Source: Hofstenia miamia (Eukaryota; Xenacoelomorpha; Acoela). From it: 64,000 nucleotides of DNA. This document shows positions 1-10,321 of this stretch, piece by piece. The stretch is from the NCBI GenBank assembly GCA_004352715.1, contig SCFE01000061.1:745414-809413 (forward strand). The letters are read 5' to 3'. The number at the start of each line of letters is the position of its first letter. The first letter of the stretch is position 1. The notes below the pieces were generated by a model that ran no database searches, was not told the origin of the DNA, and was given only the letters and a program-made list of their open reading frames with translations. The position numbers and the translations under genes are program-made.

Positions 1-147
1 ATATGATGATGTCAAGTATCTTTGGTAAACTGATAAATGTGCTAAACAAATGATTGTTAAAGTTAATATTTTTACTGAAAAAATAACTAGCTAAGCAACA
101 TTTCTCAGAAATATCTATTTATAAACGTTACCGCTAATAAAAATCAG

Positions 148-220
148 GGCTGCAAGCGGGTCGGGTCACGTTTAGTCGATAGTGCGCAAAGTTGGGTCGC
201 ATTAATAAAACGTTNTCTTA
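148..220. repeat. Possible hAT-type MITE terminus
   Basis: The sequence begins CAGGGCTGCAAGCGGGTCGG, which resembles a hAT-superfamily terminal inverted repeat (CAGGG start). The 10-mer CGGGTCGGGT recurs on the other strand at 31420-32290. The opposite end is not visible, so this is a tentative terminus only. Bases 1-147 show nothing recognisable. One undetermined base lies at about 215. Confidence 0.3.
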
Positions 221-309
221 GATTTTATATCAGTTTGATTATTTATACACAATGTCAAGCTAAATGGTAAATGCAGTAATAGTGGTTTGGAAACATATCG
301 GGAGCAATT

Positions 310-939
310 TGAGGGTCCTTGATCCAAACAATGAACCTGCATTTATGTTAGGTGTACGAATAGGAGTTTTTCTCTGTTTAGCTGGCTATCAATTCGATCA
401 TTTACATGTAATCAATAATTAACATCAGTAAGAAAGGGCTGGATAGCCTTATGTATGTTATACATATTTTATCTGATAGGTGACCTATAATAGACTGATA
501 AATTGACTGAGCATGTATTATTTTTTTAAGTGTAAGGTAGGAAGCTGCAAGTTATTAAATAACTTAATTATATTAACTTAATAAAAGCCAATAGTTTTTG
601 GTAATGGCTTACGTAATAATTATTAAGCAGCTAGTGACATTGCAAGGTTGCGAAGTGAATTAAATACACGGTACAATTTGAGTTTAAGTCAGTTACAAAT
701 TGCATTGAGAACTACACTGAGTTAGGATAGGGAATACATAAGAACTTTGTTGAGCTGAGGTTCAAAGCCACTTAGAATGGCTATGGAAACATGAATGAAG
801 TGATGCAGAGGTCAGAGTCGGCCGGAGGAAATAGATACACCATTCACAGAGCAGAGCTATGATGGCGGAATACCTAAATAATATTCAATTATTTCAGTTA
901 AAGAAAGATTAGCAGAAATATATATATTCAATAGCTAAC
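310..939 (+). repeat. 5' LTR of degenerate Ty3/gypsy-like element (copy A)
   Basis: This block aligns, as the reverse complement, with the LTR blocks at 8022-8733 and 9018-9363. Shared stretches include the GGGTC start region, a TTAGGTGTA...AGGAGTTTTTCTC segment, the TAATGGCT...TTAAGCA segment and the CTGAG(T/C)TAGGATAGG segment. It precedes the gag-like frame by the distance expected of a 5' LTR. Its 3' boundary is approximate because the primer binding site is decayed here, whereas it is clear beside the related LTR at 8022. Confidence 0.6.
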
Positions 940-1361
940 ATGAGTACATCCCTACCCACAGTTGACGTGAAACAATAGTTTAAAAGAATCATTTAACCTA
1001 CATCAATGCTTGGTAGCAGATGCTACATGAATCAACAACAAGTCGTTATCCCAACTCACTAATGGAACTTGAAAGAGTAAAGAAAATGCAACCACAAGAT
1101 CACAGAAAACAAACAACAGAGTCACCAACCATCTATAAAGCTTGCAATCAGCAACCACCATCCCGGAAAACCCTAATATAGAACAGTTTCGTAAATAAAG
1201 AATCGCACTGAGATGCAAGCTACTACTAATCATAATTGGAAATGACAAACACATGAGGAAGAAGAGGAAGTGCCAAGAAAGGCACAAGGACAACCACCCC
1301 CACTCCAAGTAGGTCATGCTCAGAAGCTGACGCATCCCCCACAGAACTAGAGACCCTACAC

Positions 1362-2580
1362 ATGTCCCCAGACGCGAGTTCAACAGAAATCCTCAAAATC
1401 CTTAGACAGAATAATGAGACGGAGTCAATACTAAGAAGTGAGATACAATTACTAATGGTAAAAAAGGCGGAACTAGAGCAACATAGTGAGAGAGCAGTGA
1501 GCAAACTAAAAATGGAAATGGATAGTCAGCTGGAAGATCTGAATAGAGATTTTCAAAACAACATCAAGGCACTAACAAACCAACTAGCAGAGTCTAACAA
1601 ATGCTTTTGAGAACTTAATGAAAAATGGCAAAAAACAGTCAAACAATTGGAAGAGCAAAACAGACAATTAATTCAAGACAACGACATATAAGCCCAAGAG
1701 CTAGAACAACTGAAAGATGAACATAGATTATCAAAAATGGGTAGAGAAGAAGATTGTGAAGCACAAGAATGAGCATTAGGAGAACTCAGATATAAACTAA
1801 GAATGATGCAGTGGGATGAGGGTGAAAGCCAAAAGGAAACAAGGACACATGAAGTAACATTGAAACAGATAAAGGAAAAGGATTTATGATAGTCACTAGA
1901 AAACTTCAAGAAACAGGTAAAAGACTTTGATGACAAAGGCAAAGAATATGAAAAAAGGAAAATTATCAACAAAATCATGAAAGCAGTAACAGACCAGTTT
2001 ACAATAAATGAAAATACAAATGCACAAAAGAAACCAATCTTTGAAAGCTCCATCTTACCTGAGAATATCAATAATGATATGATACCTTGCAAGGCAACAC
2101 TACTGAAATTCAATGGGAAATTGGACAGTTACAGCCCTACATTCACTAAATGGCTACAGATATTCAAAATTACAAAACTAGAAAAAACAATAAGGAAAGC
2201 AGTGGATATACAAGCAACAATTGAAAACAACGCCCATATTTATGAGAAAGCAATATGGCACAAAGGAAAACCAATGGAATGGTGAAATAACTATAAGCCA
2301 CAAATAATGAACCCCAAATCCTACTATGAAAACAAAACAGAAAAGTTTATCAGAATCAAAGGAAAAGAGGGAAAGACAAAGAAAGTAAGAGAGAGGGACA
2401 TAAAGTGCTACAGCTGTGGAAAGAAGGGCACTGGAAAGACAAGTACAAAAAGCAGATTAATATAAATTGCAGAAGAAGGGGCATACTACAAAGGCAAAGA
2501 TGTGATCCAATCCAAACCAGAATTGGCTGAGGAGAAACAAACTGAGGCTGAATTGGAAAACTAGCTTGAGTGGTGACTCT
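1362..2580 (+). pseudogene. gag: gag-like region of the LTR element
   Basis: A first open block (1362-1610) encodes a charged heptad-rich segment predicted to be coiled coil, starting MSPDASSTEILKILRQ. It is broken by stops and followed by a second block (1977-2285) with a Phe/Trp-rich gag-type segment (LDSYSPTFTKWLQIF). Near 2400 lies a zinc-knuckle remnant: CYSCGKKG, then a one-base frame slip before HWKD, and the fourth ligand reads Tyr instead of Cys. The N-terminal segment resembles the minus-strand segment at 7518-7642 (same Met-x-Pro start, similar coil), so both belong to one family. In Ty3/gypsy elements this region supplies the capsid and RNA-binding protein. Several internal stops make it a pseudogene. 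Confidence 0.65.
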
Positions 2581-2639
2581 AAAAAACCAAGCACCAATAA
2601 TGATCATGACGAATTTGGATAATATTAATACAATAATGA

Positions 2640-3027
2640 TATTGATAAATGGAATAATGACAATGGCAACAATTGATACAGGAGCTGCAACATCCATCAT
2701 AACTGACAAGTGTAAACAAAACTAGGTTTTAAATGAGAGGACCTGGAATGATTGAACAAAAGACTAATCAATGCATCAGGAGAATGTAGAGACATGAAAG
2801 GAAAGTTAAATGCAGTACAAATCAGAATTGCAAACAACACCTTCGAACTATCACTAGTGGTAATAGACATCCATAATAACCTGTTGCCATGTGAAGTGAT
2901 ATTGGGCCACGATTTTTTAATGAAGAATGGATGCATGATAAATTATTCAGATAGGATGATCAAAGTAAAAGAAGAAGAAATTGAAATTGAAGAACAAGAG
3001 GACAAGCAATCAACAATAACATTCTAA
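2640..3027 (+). pseudogene. Retropepsin-like aspartic protease of the LTR element
   Basis: The segment at about 2665-2710 reads ATIDTGAATSII, which contains the D-T-G-A catalytic triad of retropepsins. The C-terminal part, at 2752-3027, includes the ILGHDFLMKNGCMINY signature (the ILG-x-DFL motif of Ty3/gypsy proteases). The two halves are separated by a stop or frame change near 2725. The protease normally cleaves the Gag-Pol polyprotein. It lies between the zinc knuckle and the RT, as expected. It is inactive as a gene because of the frame breaks. Confidence 0.75.
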
Positions 3028-3194
3028 TTAGAGGAAGACATAAAGCCATAAAGAATGGAAAAGGAAGGATACTGATACTGAATGCCATGAATCACAAAGT
3101 CAACATGAAGAAAACCAACTTAAAATATTCAGGAAATATGTCAAGTATAGTGTCAAAGCAATCTGGAAGGCAATGGAAGACATTGATGAGCAGA

Positions 3195-3330
3195 GTAGTT
3201 TGTATGGTTGATTTGAGGACTTACAAACAAAAACAGTAGGTACTCTACACTGCTGATTTGAGGGCAAGTGGACGAAAACCATCAATGTAGCAAGTACTCC
3301 CAACTGCTGATTTGAGAGCATTGGGACAAA
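3195..3330 (+). repeat. Three-unit tandem repeat with CTGATTTGAGGGCA core
   Basis: The core CTGATTTGAGGGCA (first unit slightly diverged) occurs three times at roughly 50-55-bp spacing between the protease and RT regions. In one frame it encodes repeated (V/A)DLRA. The same core, with the same DLRA translation, forms a longer array at 10990-11260 on the minus strand. This is not a standard part of a Ty3/gypsy element. Confidence 0.55.
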
Positions 3331-3449
3331 AGCAAATGGAGAAGATGAATACAAGATACCACAACTAATAGAAGAAGAATACTTACATCTGAATAGGAAG
3401 CAATTGCAACAACTTAGAGAAGTACTAGAAAGACACAAAAAGATATTCA

Positions 3450-4240
3450 ACTATGGGGATATAAGCATGGGACAGGTGATAGGCAAGACCCACAAAATAG
3501 TCACCACAATGAACAAACCAATAAAACTGCTGGTGAGACAGATACCAGAACAGATGAAAGACTAATAGAACAGAATATTAAACAAGCTCATTGATAACAA
3601 AATAATCCGACCTAGAGAGAGCCCATAAGTTGCACCAACAGTGTTTGTGAAGCAGGGAGACAAGTACAGGCTGTGGATAGATTTTCAGAAACTAAATGAA
3701 GTAATGAAGAAGGACTCTTACCTGCTCCCAAGAATAAAGGATATGTTTTTCAAAGCAAGCAAGCATTAATATTTTACATTAATAGATCTGTGCAAGGCGT
3801 ATTGGCAGATGAGGAAGAAAGAGGAAGATATTGAGAAAATGGCATTCATCACATCATACAGACTGTACAAGTGGATTTACATGGTGTTTGGTCTTTCCAG
3901 AGATATATATAACATAGGTCTTAAAGAACAAGAAACACAAAATGGAGGAGGGTGTCAATGCATACATAGACAATATTATCATAACAAATGACACCATCAA
4001 AGAACATCTTGAGAAGCTGGAGATGACACTCAAAATACTAGAAAATGCAGGGCTGTGAATCAACAGAAATAAATGTGATATACTGAAGGAGAAGATCATA
4101 TTCCTGGGGCCAGTAATAGAAAAGGGACAGATATGTATGAAGGATAATGCAAGAGATAAGCCAAACAATAAAAAAAATACAAAGGATAATGGCCTCTTTG
4201 AATATTATGGGACATTCATACCTAACATTGCTGGAAAAAC
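3450..4240 (+). pseudogene. pol: Ty3/gypsy reverse transcriptase, degenerate
   Basis: Recognisable RT blocks appear in order. They are a PTVFVKQGDKYRLWIDFQKL-type segment near 3636-3700, DSYLLPRIKDMF just after it, a FTLIDL-KAYWQM block near 3775-3815 (motif A region), LYKWIYMVFGLS near 3860-3897 (motif B), and AYIDNIII near 3958-3985, where the usual YIDD catalytic pair has become YIDN. The thumb region follows (FLGPVIEKGQI, about 4100-4130). Stops and frame changes separate the blocks. RT normally copies the element RNA into DNA. The loss of the second catalytic Asp and the stops show this copy is dead. Confidence 0.85.
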
Positions 4241-4259
4241 TGCCAAGATGACATGACTG

Positions 4260-4820
4260 ATGAGGAAGTTAGTACCTTTTATATGGACATGGCAGGAACA
4301 AGAAGAATTGGATAACATAAAGGAAGAGTTGGCAAAATTACCATCATTAAATATGCCAGACTATAACAAAACATTCATGTTGTACTGTGATGTAAGCAAG
4401 GTGGCGATTGGAGCAACACTAGAACAGATGAAAACCAAGAAGGAGGTGCCAATACAATTCTTCAGCAACAAACTAAAACTAAGCAAAGAGAACTACAGCT
4501 CAACAAAATTGGAGATGTTAGCCCTAATAGAAAGTATTAAGAAATTCCAGCACTTTTTAATAGGAAGAGAATTCAGGGTCTCACAGATAACAGAGGCCTT
4601 GCATTGCTGAAGAAGTTCTTGGGAGATAAATCAGGAATTGTGTCAAGTTGGATTGAACATCAAAATGAATTTACTTTCTTTGAACATTGGAGAGGTACAC
4701 TGCACACCAATGCAGACTTTTGGACGGCACTCCCCGAGTACCAAAGAGATGCAGTGAAAGAGGATGGTGAAAAGAAACAATTCCAGTTCTTACCAAGATA
4801 TCTGAACAAGAAATCATAGA
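4260..4820 (+). pseudogene. pol: RNase H domain of the LTR element
   Basis: The open block 4260-4610 begins with the RT-RNase H connection (FIWTWQEQEELDNIKEEL) and continues into the Ty3/gypsy RNase H domain (FMLYCDVSKVAIGATL, where D is the first catalytic Asp, and LSKENYSSTKLEMLALI with the catalytic Glu). A frame change near 4605 leads into 4604-4819, which carries the C-terminal part (HTNADFWTALPEY, resembling the H-x-NADALSR end motif). RNase H normally degrades the RNA strand of the RNA-DNA hybrid. Confidence 0.8.
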
Positions 4821-4953
4821 AAAGCAAAGAGACGACGTGATATTATAAAAAATCATAAAAAAGCTGAAAGATCCACAACTAAAACTATCAAAGTTAACAG
4901 TGAGCTATTACAAATGATATAAATGGAAAACAAACAAGAACAAACTCCTATAT

Positions 4954-5897
4954 GTGAAAGCACAGAATAAAAGAATCACAATCCCAGAATATTACAAGAG
5001 GGAACCTATAAGGAACATAGATGAGAAGGGTCATTTAGGGATCACACAAACAGAAAGTACCTTCAATGCAAGGTTCATTACAACGGCAGTTAGGAAAGTC
5101 ACAGAGGAAATAATCAACAAATGCAAAACATGTCTTCTAAACAACAAGCAGCAGTTTCCAACAAAGAGAGCACCATTAGAAAAGATCATAGCAACACAGC
5201 CAAATGAGATTGTACATATAGACCTGGAGATGCCATCAAGAGATGAAGGAGGATATCAACACCTGCTAGTAATTGTGGATAATTTTTTAAGTATGCAAGG
5301 ATGATCCTGATTAAGAACACCACAGCAGAAACAACAGCAGAGATAGTAATGAAGGAATGGGTCCTAAAATTTGGGCCTATGGAGATAATTATTACAGATA
5401 AAGGGCTGCAATTCAAAAGCAGTCTGTTTCAGGAAATGTCATGATTACAGGAAGTAGTAAGTGACAGGAGAACAGCATACCACTCACAAGCAAATGGAGC
5501 AGTCAAAATATTGAACAGGATGCTGATTAAATTGATAAGGGTTACAACATCAAGAATAGGAGGATGAAAGTGGCGAAATGTTATCAAGATGGTCAAGCAC
5601 TTTTATAACACATCCGTACACTCAACAATGGGAATAATGCCATTCAATGCAATACTTCAACTATAGCAAAAAAATGGATAATGAGTATATAAATCAGCTC
5701 AGAACTCAAATCACCATGATATACAAAACAATGTGCCACAATATCAAAACGTCTGCCATGAGACAGCAATGGAATTACAATAAAAAAATTTATGGTCATG
5801 CACATATGATAGGCGACACAGTATATGCATTCACACCCATAAAAAGAACAGACACAAACCAGGTCTGAAAACGTAAAACAATCTGGTCAGGGCCATA
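4954..5897 (+). pseudogene. pol: Integrase of the LTR element, interrupted at its C-terminal end by mariner
   Basis: The N-terminal zinc-binding region (H-LGIT ... CKTC, about 5030-5135) is followed by the core. The segment IVHIDLEMPSRDEGGYQHLL has the first catalytic Asp, ITDKGLQFKS (about 5390-5420) has the second, and the QANGAVKILNRML segment (about 5490-5525) has Lys where the catalytic Glu should be. A one-base shift lies near 5290 and further stops follow. The C-terminal region (5647-5868 and on to about 5897) ends at a Ser-Gly-Pro-Tyr stretch where a mariner is inserted. The Glu-to-Lys change alone would abolish DDE catalysis. Confidence 0.8.
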
Positions 5898-5901
5898 TAT
5901 A

Positions 5902-6517
5902 TGGTGTGTCTGAAAAGTTCTCAAACTATCTTGGTAATTATTATATAAAGCAGCAATTCACACTGACAGCATATGCATGCAGTAGAGTGACAAATACACG
6001 TCTGAGTGACAATGACTCATTACTGATAACAGCTCATGCGCTTAGCAGAGAATCATTTTTATACATGTGATTTTATCTAGTGCGTCAATTCAATAATGCT
6101 CTCTAAAGAGAATATTCGAGCTTACATTTTCATCGAATCTCGACGGGGAGTCAGTGCTACAGCAGTCTATCGACAACTACAGGAGGCTAACCTGGACAAC
6201 ACGCCATCTCGTGCTACAGTTTTTGACTGGTACAGTCGCTTAACTGCAGGCAGGAATTCATTTAAGGACGATCCGAGATCAGGTCGACCCTCTGCAGTCA
6301 CAACAGAAGCGAACGTTATTAGGATTCGAAAAATGATAGAAGACGATGCCCATGTCAGCCTCAGGTGTATAGCCTCTACGCTGGACATTGGCAAAGATGC
6401 AGCAAGATCAGTTCTCACCGACAACCTCGGATTGCGCAAGGTCTGCTCGCAATGGATTCCTCACCACCTTACAGAGGCGAACAAGCAAGCTCGTCTCGAA
6501 TGTGCGCAGGCAATGGG
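5902..6517 (+). mobile_element. mariner element copy 1, cut by assembly gap
   Basis: It starts with the inverted repeat TGGTGTGTCTGAAAAGTTCT (boundary uncertain by about 4 bp because of flanking TATA). Its sequence matches the complete copy at 11753-13077 apart from a small number of substitutions, mostly in the first 100 bp. About 616 bp are present before a 1,000-N gap. The full element would be about 1.3 kb. It is inserted in the pol region of the LTR element in the same transcriptional orientation. Confidence 0.9.
6096..6517 (+). CDS. mariner transposase, N-terminal part (truncated by gap)
   Basis: About 140 codons are visible, beginning MLSKENIRAYIFIESRRG. They cover the paired-like helix-turn-helix DNA-binding region and the mariner signature WIPHHLTEANKQ. 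The visible protein differs from the intact copy at 11879-12883 at only two positions (Arg for Gln at residue 8, Arg for His at residue 133). The catalytic DD34D domain would lie in the following gap, so activity cannot be judged. The start ATG is the same as in the second copy. Confidence 0.85.
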
Positions 6518-7517
6518 NNNNNNNNNNNNNNNNNNNNNNNNNNNNNNNNNNNNNNNNNNNNNNNNNNNNNNNNNNNNNNNNNNNNNNNNNNNNNNNNNNN
6601 NNNNNNNNNNNNNNNNNNNNNNNNNNNNNNNNNNNNNNNNNNNNNNNNNNNNNNNNNNNNNNNNNNNNNNNNNNNNNNNNNNNNNNNNNNNNNNNNNNNN
6701 NNNNNNNNNNNNNNNNNNNNNNNNNNNNNNNNNNNNNNNNNNNNNNNNNNNNNNNNNNNNNNNNNNNNNNNNNNNNNNNNNNNNNNNNNNNNNNNNNNNN
6801 NNNNNNNNNNNNNNNNNNNNNNNNNNNNNNNNNNNNNNNNNNNNNNNNNNNNNNNNNNNNNNNNNNNNNNNNNNNNNNNNNNNNNNNNNNNNNNNNNNNN
6901 NNNNNNNNNNNNNNNNNNNNNNNNNNNNNNNNNNNNNNNNNNNNNNNNNNNNNNNNNNNNNNNNNNNNNNNNNNNNNNNNNNNNNNNNNNNNNNNNNNNN
7001 NNNNNNNNNNNNNNNNNNNNNNNNNNNNNNNNNNNNNNNNNNNNNNNNNNNNNNNNNNNNNNNNNNNNNNNNNNNNNNNNNNNNNNNNNNNNNNNNNNNN
7101 NNNNNNNNNNNNNNNNNNNNNNNNNNNNNNNNNNNNNNNNNNNNNNNNNNNNNNNNNNNNNNNNNNNNNNNNNNNNNNNNNNNNNNNNNNNNNNNNNNNN
7201 NNNNNNNNNNNNNNNNNNNNNNNNNNNNNNNNNNNNNNNNNNNNNNNNNNNNNNNNNNNNNNNNNNNNNNNNNNNNNNNNNNNNNNNNNNNNNNNNNNNN
7301 NNNNNNNNNNNNNNNNNNNNNNNNNNNNNNNNNNNNNNNNNNNNNNNNNNNNNNNNNNNNNNNNNNNNNNNNNNNNNNNNNNNNNNNNNNNNNNNNNNNN
7401 NNNNNNNNNNNNNNNNNNNNNNNNNNNNNNNNNNNNNNNNNNNNNNNNNNNNNNNNNNNNNNNNNNNNNNNNNNNNNNNNNNNNNNNNNNNNNNNNNNNN
7501 NNNNNNNNNNNNNNNNN
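6518..7517. other. Assembly gap (1,000 N)
   Basis: Exactly 1,000 undetermined bases, probably a scaffold gap of arbitrary length. Open frames running through it have no meaning. Confidence 0.98.
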
Positions 7518-7642
7518 AATGTGGTTTCATTTTGTCTTTCCATCTCTTTAAATTTGATGGTTAATTGTTCTATTTCGTGTTTTAGGAGTGCTTCATTTTC
7601 CTGGCTCTTCCTCAGCATATCCATTATGTCTGGTGGGTTCAT
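7518..7642 (-). pseudogene. gag: gag N-terminus of a related LTR element, minus strand, cut by gap
   Basis: Reading the minus strand from 7642, an ATG opens a frame MNPPDIMDMLRKSQENEALL followed by charged heptads, until the gap at 7517. It resembles the start of the plus-strand gag at 1362 (Met-x-Pro start, Leu and Glu heptads). It lies about 380 bp downstream of the LTR at 8022-8733 with a primer binding site between, so it is the start of gag of a minus-strand element. Only 41 codons are visible. Confidence 0.6.
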
Positions 7643-8002
7643 TTCTGGGAATTCACCTCTGAGGGTGAGTTAAGAGGTTGCAATTTCGTGTCAGAGGCTG
7701 AATTTTCACCAAATTATGGTGATGATCATATTGTTCTGGGGGTTACTGCTTTAGTTGCAGTCTTCTTTGTGCTGCCTTTCTTAACTTTTGTCATATTTTC
7801 TTTCTGGTTTGTAGTGGTCTTCCTTTTTGATCACGATTCCAGGATCCTGTTGAGGTGCTTTGGTTTGGTTTTGGGTAATTCTCTCTTTTGACTAGTTTGT
7901 TTTTCATGTGAGCTGTCTGTTGCTTACTTCCACTTTTGTTTATAGATTTTGTCGTAGTATGCAGATGGTTTCACTGAATGTTTCTTTTAATAGTTGCTAT
8001 TC

Positions 8003-8021
8003 TTGGCTGTCACAGTAGCCA
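8003..8021 (-). promoter_or_regulatory. Primer binding site, tRNA-Arg type
   Basis: On the minus strand TGGCTACTGTGACAG follows directly after the LTR 3' end (...TTACA). It closely resembles TGGCGACCGTGACAGG at 27876-27891. The latter is complementary to the 3' end of animal tRNA-Arg as I recall it, the primer used by mdg1/412-type Ty3/gypsy elements. The copy here has two mismatches. Confidence 0.6.
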
Positions 8022-8733
8022 TGTAACATCCTCTACCAGGCATTATTACTGTTTGTCTTTTTTACTGCATAACACTAGTCATAGTTTTGCAGGTTGGGAT
8101 TTACTTAACTAGAGACTGCTTTAGCTTTTGTTTCTATTAACACAATGTAACTAGATATAACTGTTCACTATTTAGGTGATGAAGACATGCAGCAATTTCT
8201 TCAATGATCAATAGTGGGCATCTGCCTGAAGCTGATCTCCACATCCAGTTTCACCAGCCCTTTGATGTTCTATTTGATTGAGTTCCACCTCTCAGCTCAA
8301 TGATACATTTAATGTGTACCTATCCTAGCTCAGTGCATACTCAAGACATGACACAATTCGACTTAAACTCTATTTTGTAAAACTGTTCCATTTGTTTGCA
8401 ACCTGATTTGTTACTAGTTGCTTGCTTAATATTACTTACAGCCATTACTGAAATATACTGGCTTTAATAAATGTATTAATATCAAGCAGCTTACTAACCT
8501 TCATTTATAATTTGATACATGCTTGGTCACTTTATCTGTCATTTATGGGTCACTAATTTGGATCTAAAATATTATTAATATATTCCCTAGGTTTCAGCTA
8601 TCCAACCATTTGTTCAAATCAATTATTTTAGTACATGTATTCAATGTTTGCTAGTTGACTAATTGAGAGAAAAACTCCTACACCTAACTTATATGCACTT
8701 TCATGATCTGGCACAAAGACCCTTGAATCCATT
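8022..8733 (-). repeat. LTR of minus-strand Ty3/gypsy-like element (copy B)
   Basis: On the minus strand it begins near TGGATTCAAGGGTC and ends TTACA directly before the PBS. It shares long blocks with 310-939 (inverted) and 9018-9363 (direct). Together with the PBS and the gag start at 7642 it is the 5' LTR of an element running leftwards. Bases 7643-8002 are its untranslated leader and show no convincing gene. Confidence 0.7.
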
Positions 8734-8975
8734 AGACGAAATATTTGTTTGCTTAAAAATCTTTATCCCAACAGATGGCGCTCAAAAATGCTTATTATAA
8801 CCTATCTTAATACATTAGGAAATATAATTTTGTGCAATTTCTTCTAAAGTATGCAACATTTACAAAAACAACAGTGCTAATATAAATGCTAATGTCGTTA
8901 AGATTCCACAGAACCATTAATGTACTCATTTACTTTCCTAGTTTTTAGTACAATTCAGGAAACAGTCGCTCTCAG

Positions 8976-9017
8976 NNNNNNNNNNNNNNNNNNNNNNNNN
9001 NNNNNNNNNNNNNNNNN
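8976..9017. other. Assembly gap (42 N)
   Basis: A short run of 42 N separates the two direct LTR copies. The 240 bp before it (8734-8975) contain no recognisable feature and may be sequence between two elements. Confidence 0.95.
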
Positions 9018-9363
9018 AATTTGTACCCTATCCTAGCTCAGTGAATACTCAAGCCATGCCACAATTGGACTTAAACTCTATTTTGTAAAATTGTTCAATT
9101 TTTTTGCAACCTGATTTGTTACTAGCTGCTTACTTAATGTTACTTGTAGCCATTACTGAAATATACTGGCTTTAATAAATGTATTAATATCAAGAACCTA
9201 ACTAACCTTAATTTATTCCCTAGGTTTTGGTTATTCAACTGTTTGTTCAAAGTTAATTACTTTAATATGTGTATTCAATGATCACTAGTCGACTAATTGA
9301 GAGAAAAACTCCTACACCTAACCTATGTGCACTTTTGTGATCTGTCACAAAGACCCTTGTGCA
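9018..9363 (-). repeat. LTR of Ty3/gypsy-like element (copy C, truncated by gap)
   Basis: It is highly similar to 8305-8733 in the same orientation, including the TATCCTAGCTCAGTG block and the CTAATTGAGAGAAAAACTCC block. On the minus strand it begins TGCACAAGGGTC. It lies downstream, on the minus strand, of the pol C-terminus (11408-11752) and the third ORF, so it is most simply the 3' LTR of that element. Its far end is lost in the 42-N gap. Confidence 0.7.
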
Positions 9364-9850
9364 GGATCCAGACCACTACTAAACACCACTCAATTAGCTC
9401 AACATCGTATTAAATGATCAAACCTTTATAGTAGAACAAAATAAGCATTCCAAATATAATCCTTTATCAATTGCTTACAATGTTTAATTCCTATTTATAG
9501 TAAATCTAGAAAATTACCTGTTCAAATTTAAACTACTCCTCTGCCAACATGGTGGCTAAAAAAATGGAAGTGACTTCGCCCCTGCGTTTTGCCAAAAAGT
9601 ATTATTATCAACAGATACTAATCTCTTATTTTTGACACATATTGTTTCTTAGTTGCATAATACAAATAAATCTAAATTAATCTAATTGATCTAAATACAA
9701 TATATTTTTAATCATCATTTCTTTGATCTTATTCTCAACTTTGCTCAACATTTGCAGCTTTTTAGATATTATTTGGATGATGCTACATGTGTCTCCCTGC
9801 TTTGGATATTGGTAGGCAAAGATTGTTTTCTTGTGTTGTGAATATTGCTA

Positions 9851-10264
9851 TTAGCCACATGGATGTTCTGAATCTAATCTCAATTGAGTTTTCTCCTCAA
9901 ATATCAGGTTTTTGAAATCTTTGCTTGTGTTCAGCTCATATGCTCGGTTTATCTCTTTTAGCACTGCCTCTATTGTTTTGTGATATTTCTTGGATGGTGC
10001 CTTGATGTTTATTTCTGGCCACCATTTGTTTGTCTTTTTTTGCAGCTTGATTTGTTTCCATATTTCTTCTATCTGCCTGATGTGATCTTGTTTCTGGGTG
10101 AGGCTGCACTTGATAAAAAGAGTGTTGGCTTTTTCCACAACTTCCATGCTTGTTGTTAATTCAATTGTTTTTGTTTGTTTATAGAGATCAATTGCTATAC
10201 ATGGATCTACCATTAGCCTGCAGATTGCTACCCAGTAATCCATCTGTAAGTCAAAGCATATCAA
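9851..10264 (-). CDS. Third ORF of the LTR element, C-terminal part (unknown function)
   Basis: This open frame lies between the pol C-terminus and the 3' LTR of the minus-strand element. The product is hydrophilic and Lys/Glu-rich, with segments such as KTNKWWPEINIKAPSKKYHK and a probable helical C-terminus. There is no signal peptide or transmembrane segment, so it does not look like an envelope protein. It is offset from the frame at 10322-10756, and the two may be one ORF with a frameshift. I do not recognise the family. Extra ORFs after pol are known in many Ty3/gypsy lineages. Confidence 0.45.
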   Translation of the reverse strand: MICFDLQMDYWVAICRLMVDPCIAIDLYKQTKTIELTTSMEVVEKANTLFIKCSLTQKQDHIRQIEEIWKQIKLQKKTNKWWPEINIKAPSKKYHKTIEAVLKEINRAYELNTSKDFKNLIFEEKTQLRLDSEHPCG

Positions 10265-10321
10265 TTCTGATACTTTGGTGTCTGTGGCTTATTTTTTTCC
10301 ATGGGAACATGTTCTCTACCC

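Larger units (their letters stand above)
310..5901 (+). mobile_element. Degenerate Ty3/gypsy-like LTR retrotransposon, plus-strand copy
   Basis: Domain order is LTR, coiled-coil gag, CCHC knuckle, aspartic protease, reverse transcriptase, RNase H, zinc-binding integrase N-terminus, integrase core. That is the Ty3/gypsy order (integrase last). All frames carry stops and frameshifts, the RT active site reads YIDN, and the integrase catalytic Glu position reads Lys, so the copy is not functional. It is cut at its right end by a mariner at about 5902, inside the pol C-terminal region. The expected continuation of the frame is found on the minus strand at 11752-11408 next to a second mariner. The element is invertebrate and no env-like frame with membrane segments is visible. 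Confidence 0.85.

Noticed and set aside
1003-2113. Minus-strand open frames opposite the gag region
   Set aside because: They are antisense shadows of the A-rich gag-like sequence, with hydrophobic, low-complexity translations and no motif.
6096-7673. A long plus-strand open frame across the first gap
   Set aside because: Most of it is undetermined bases. Only the mariner N-terminus before 6518 is real; the same applies to all long frames through the gaps at 16155, 18195, 41338, 43508, 59676 and 61739.
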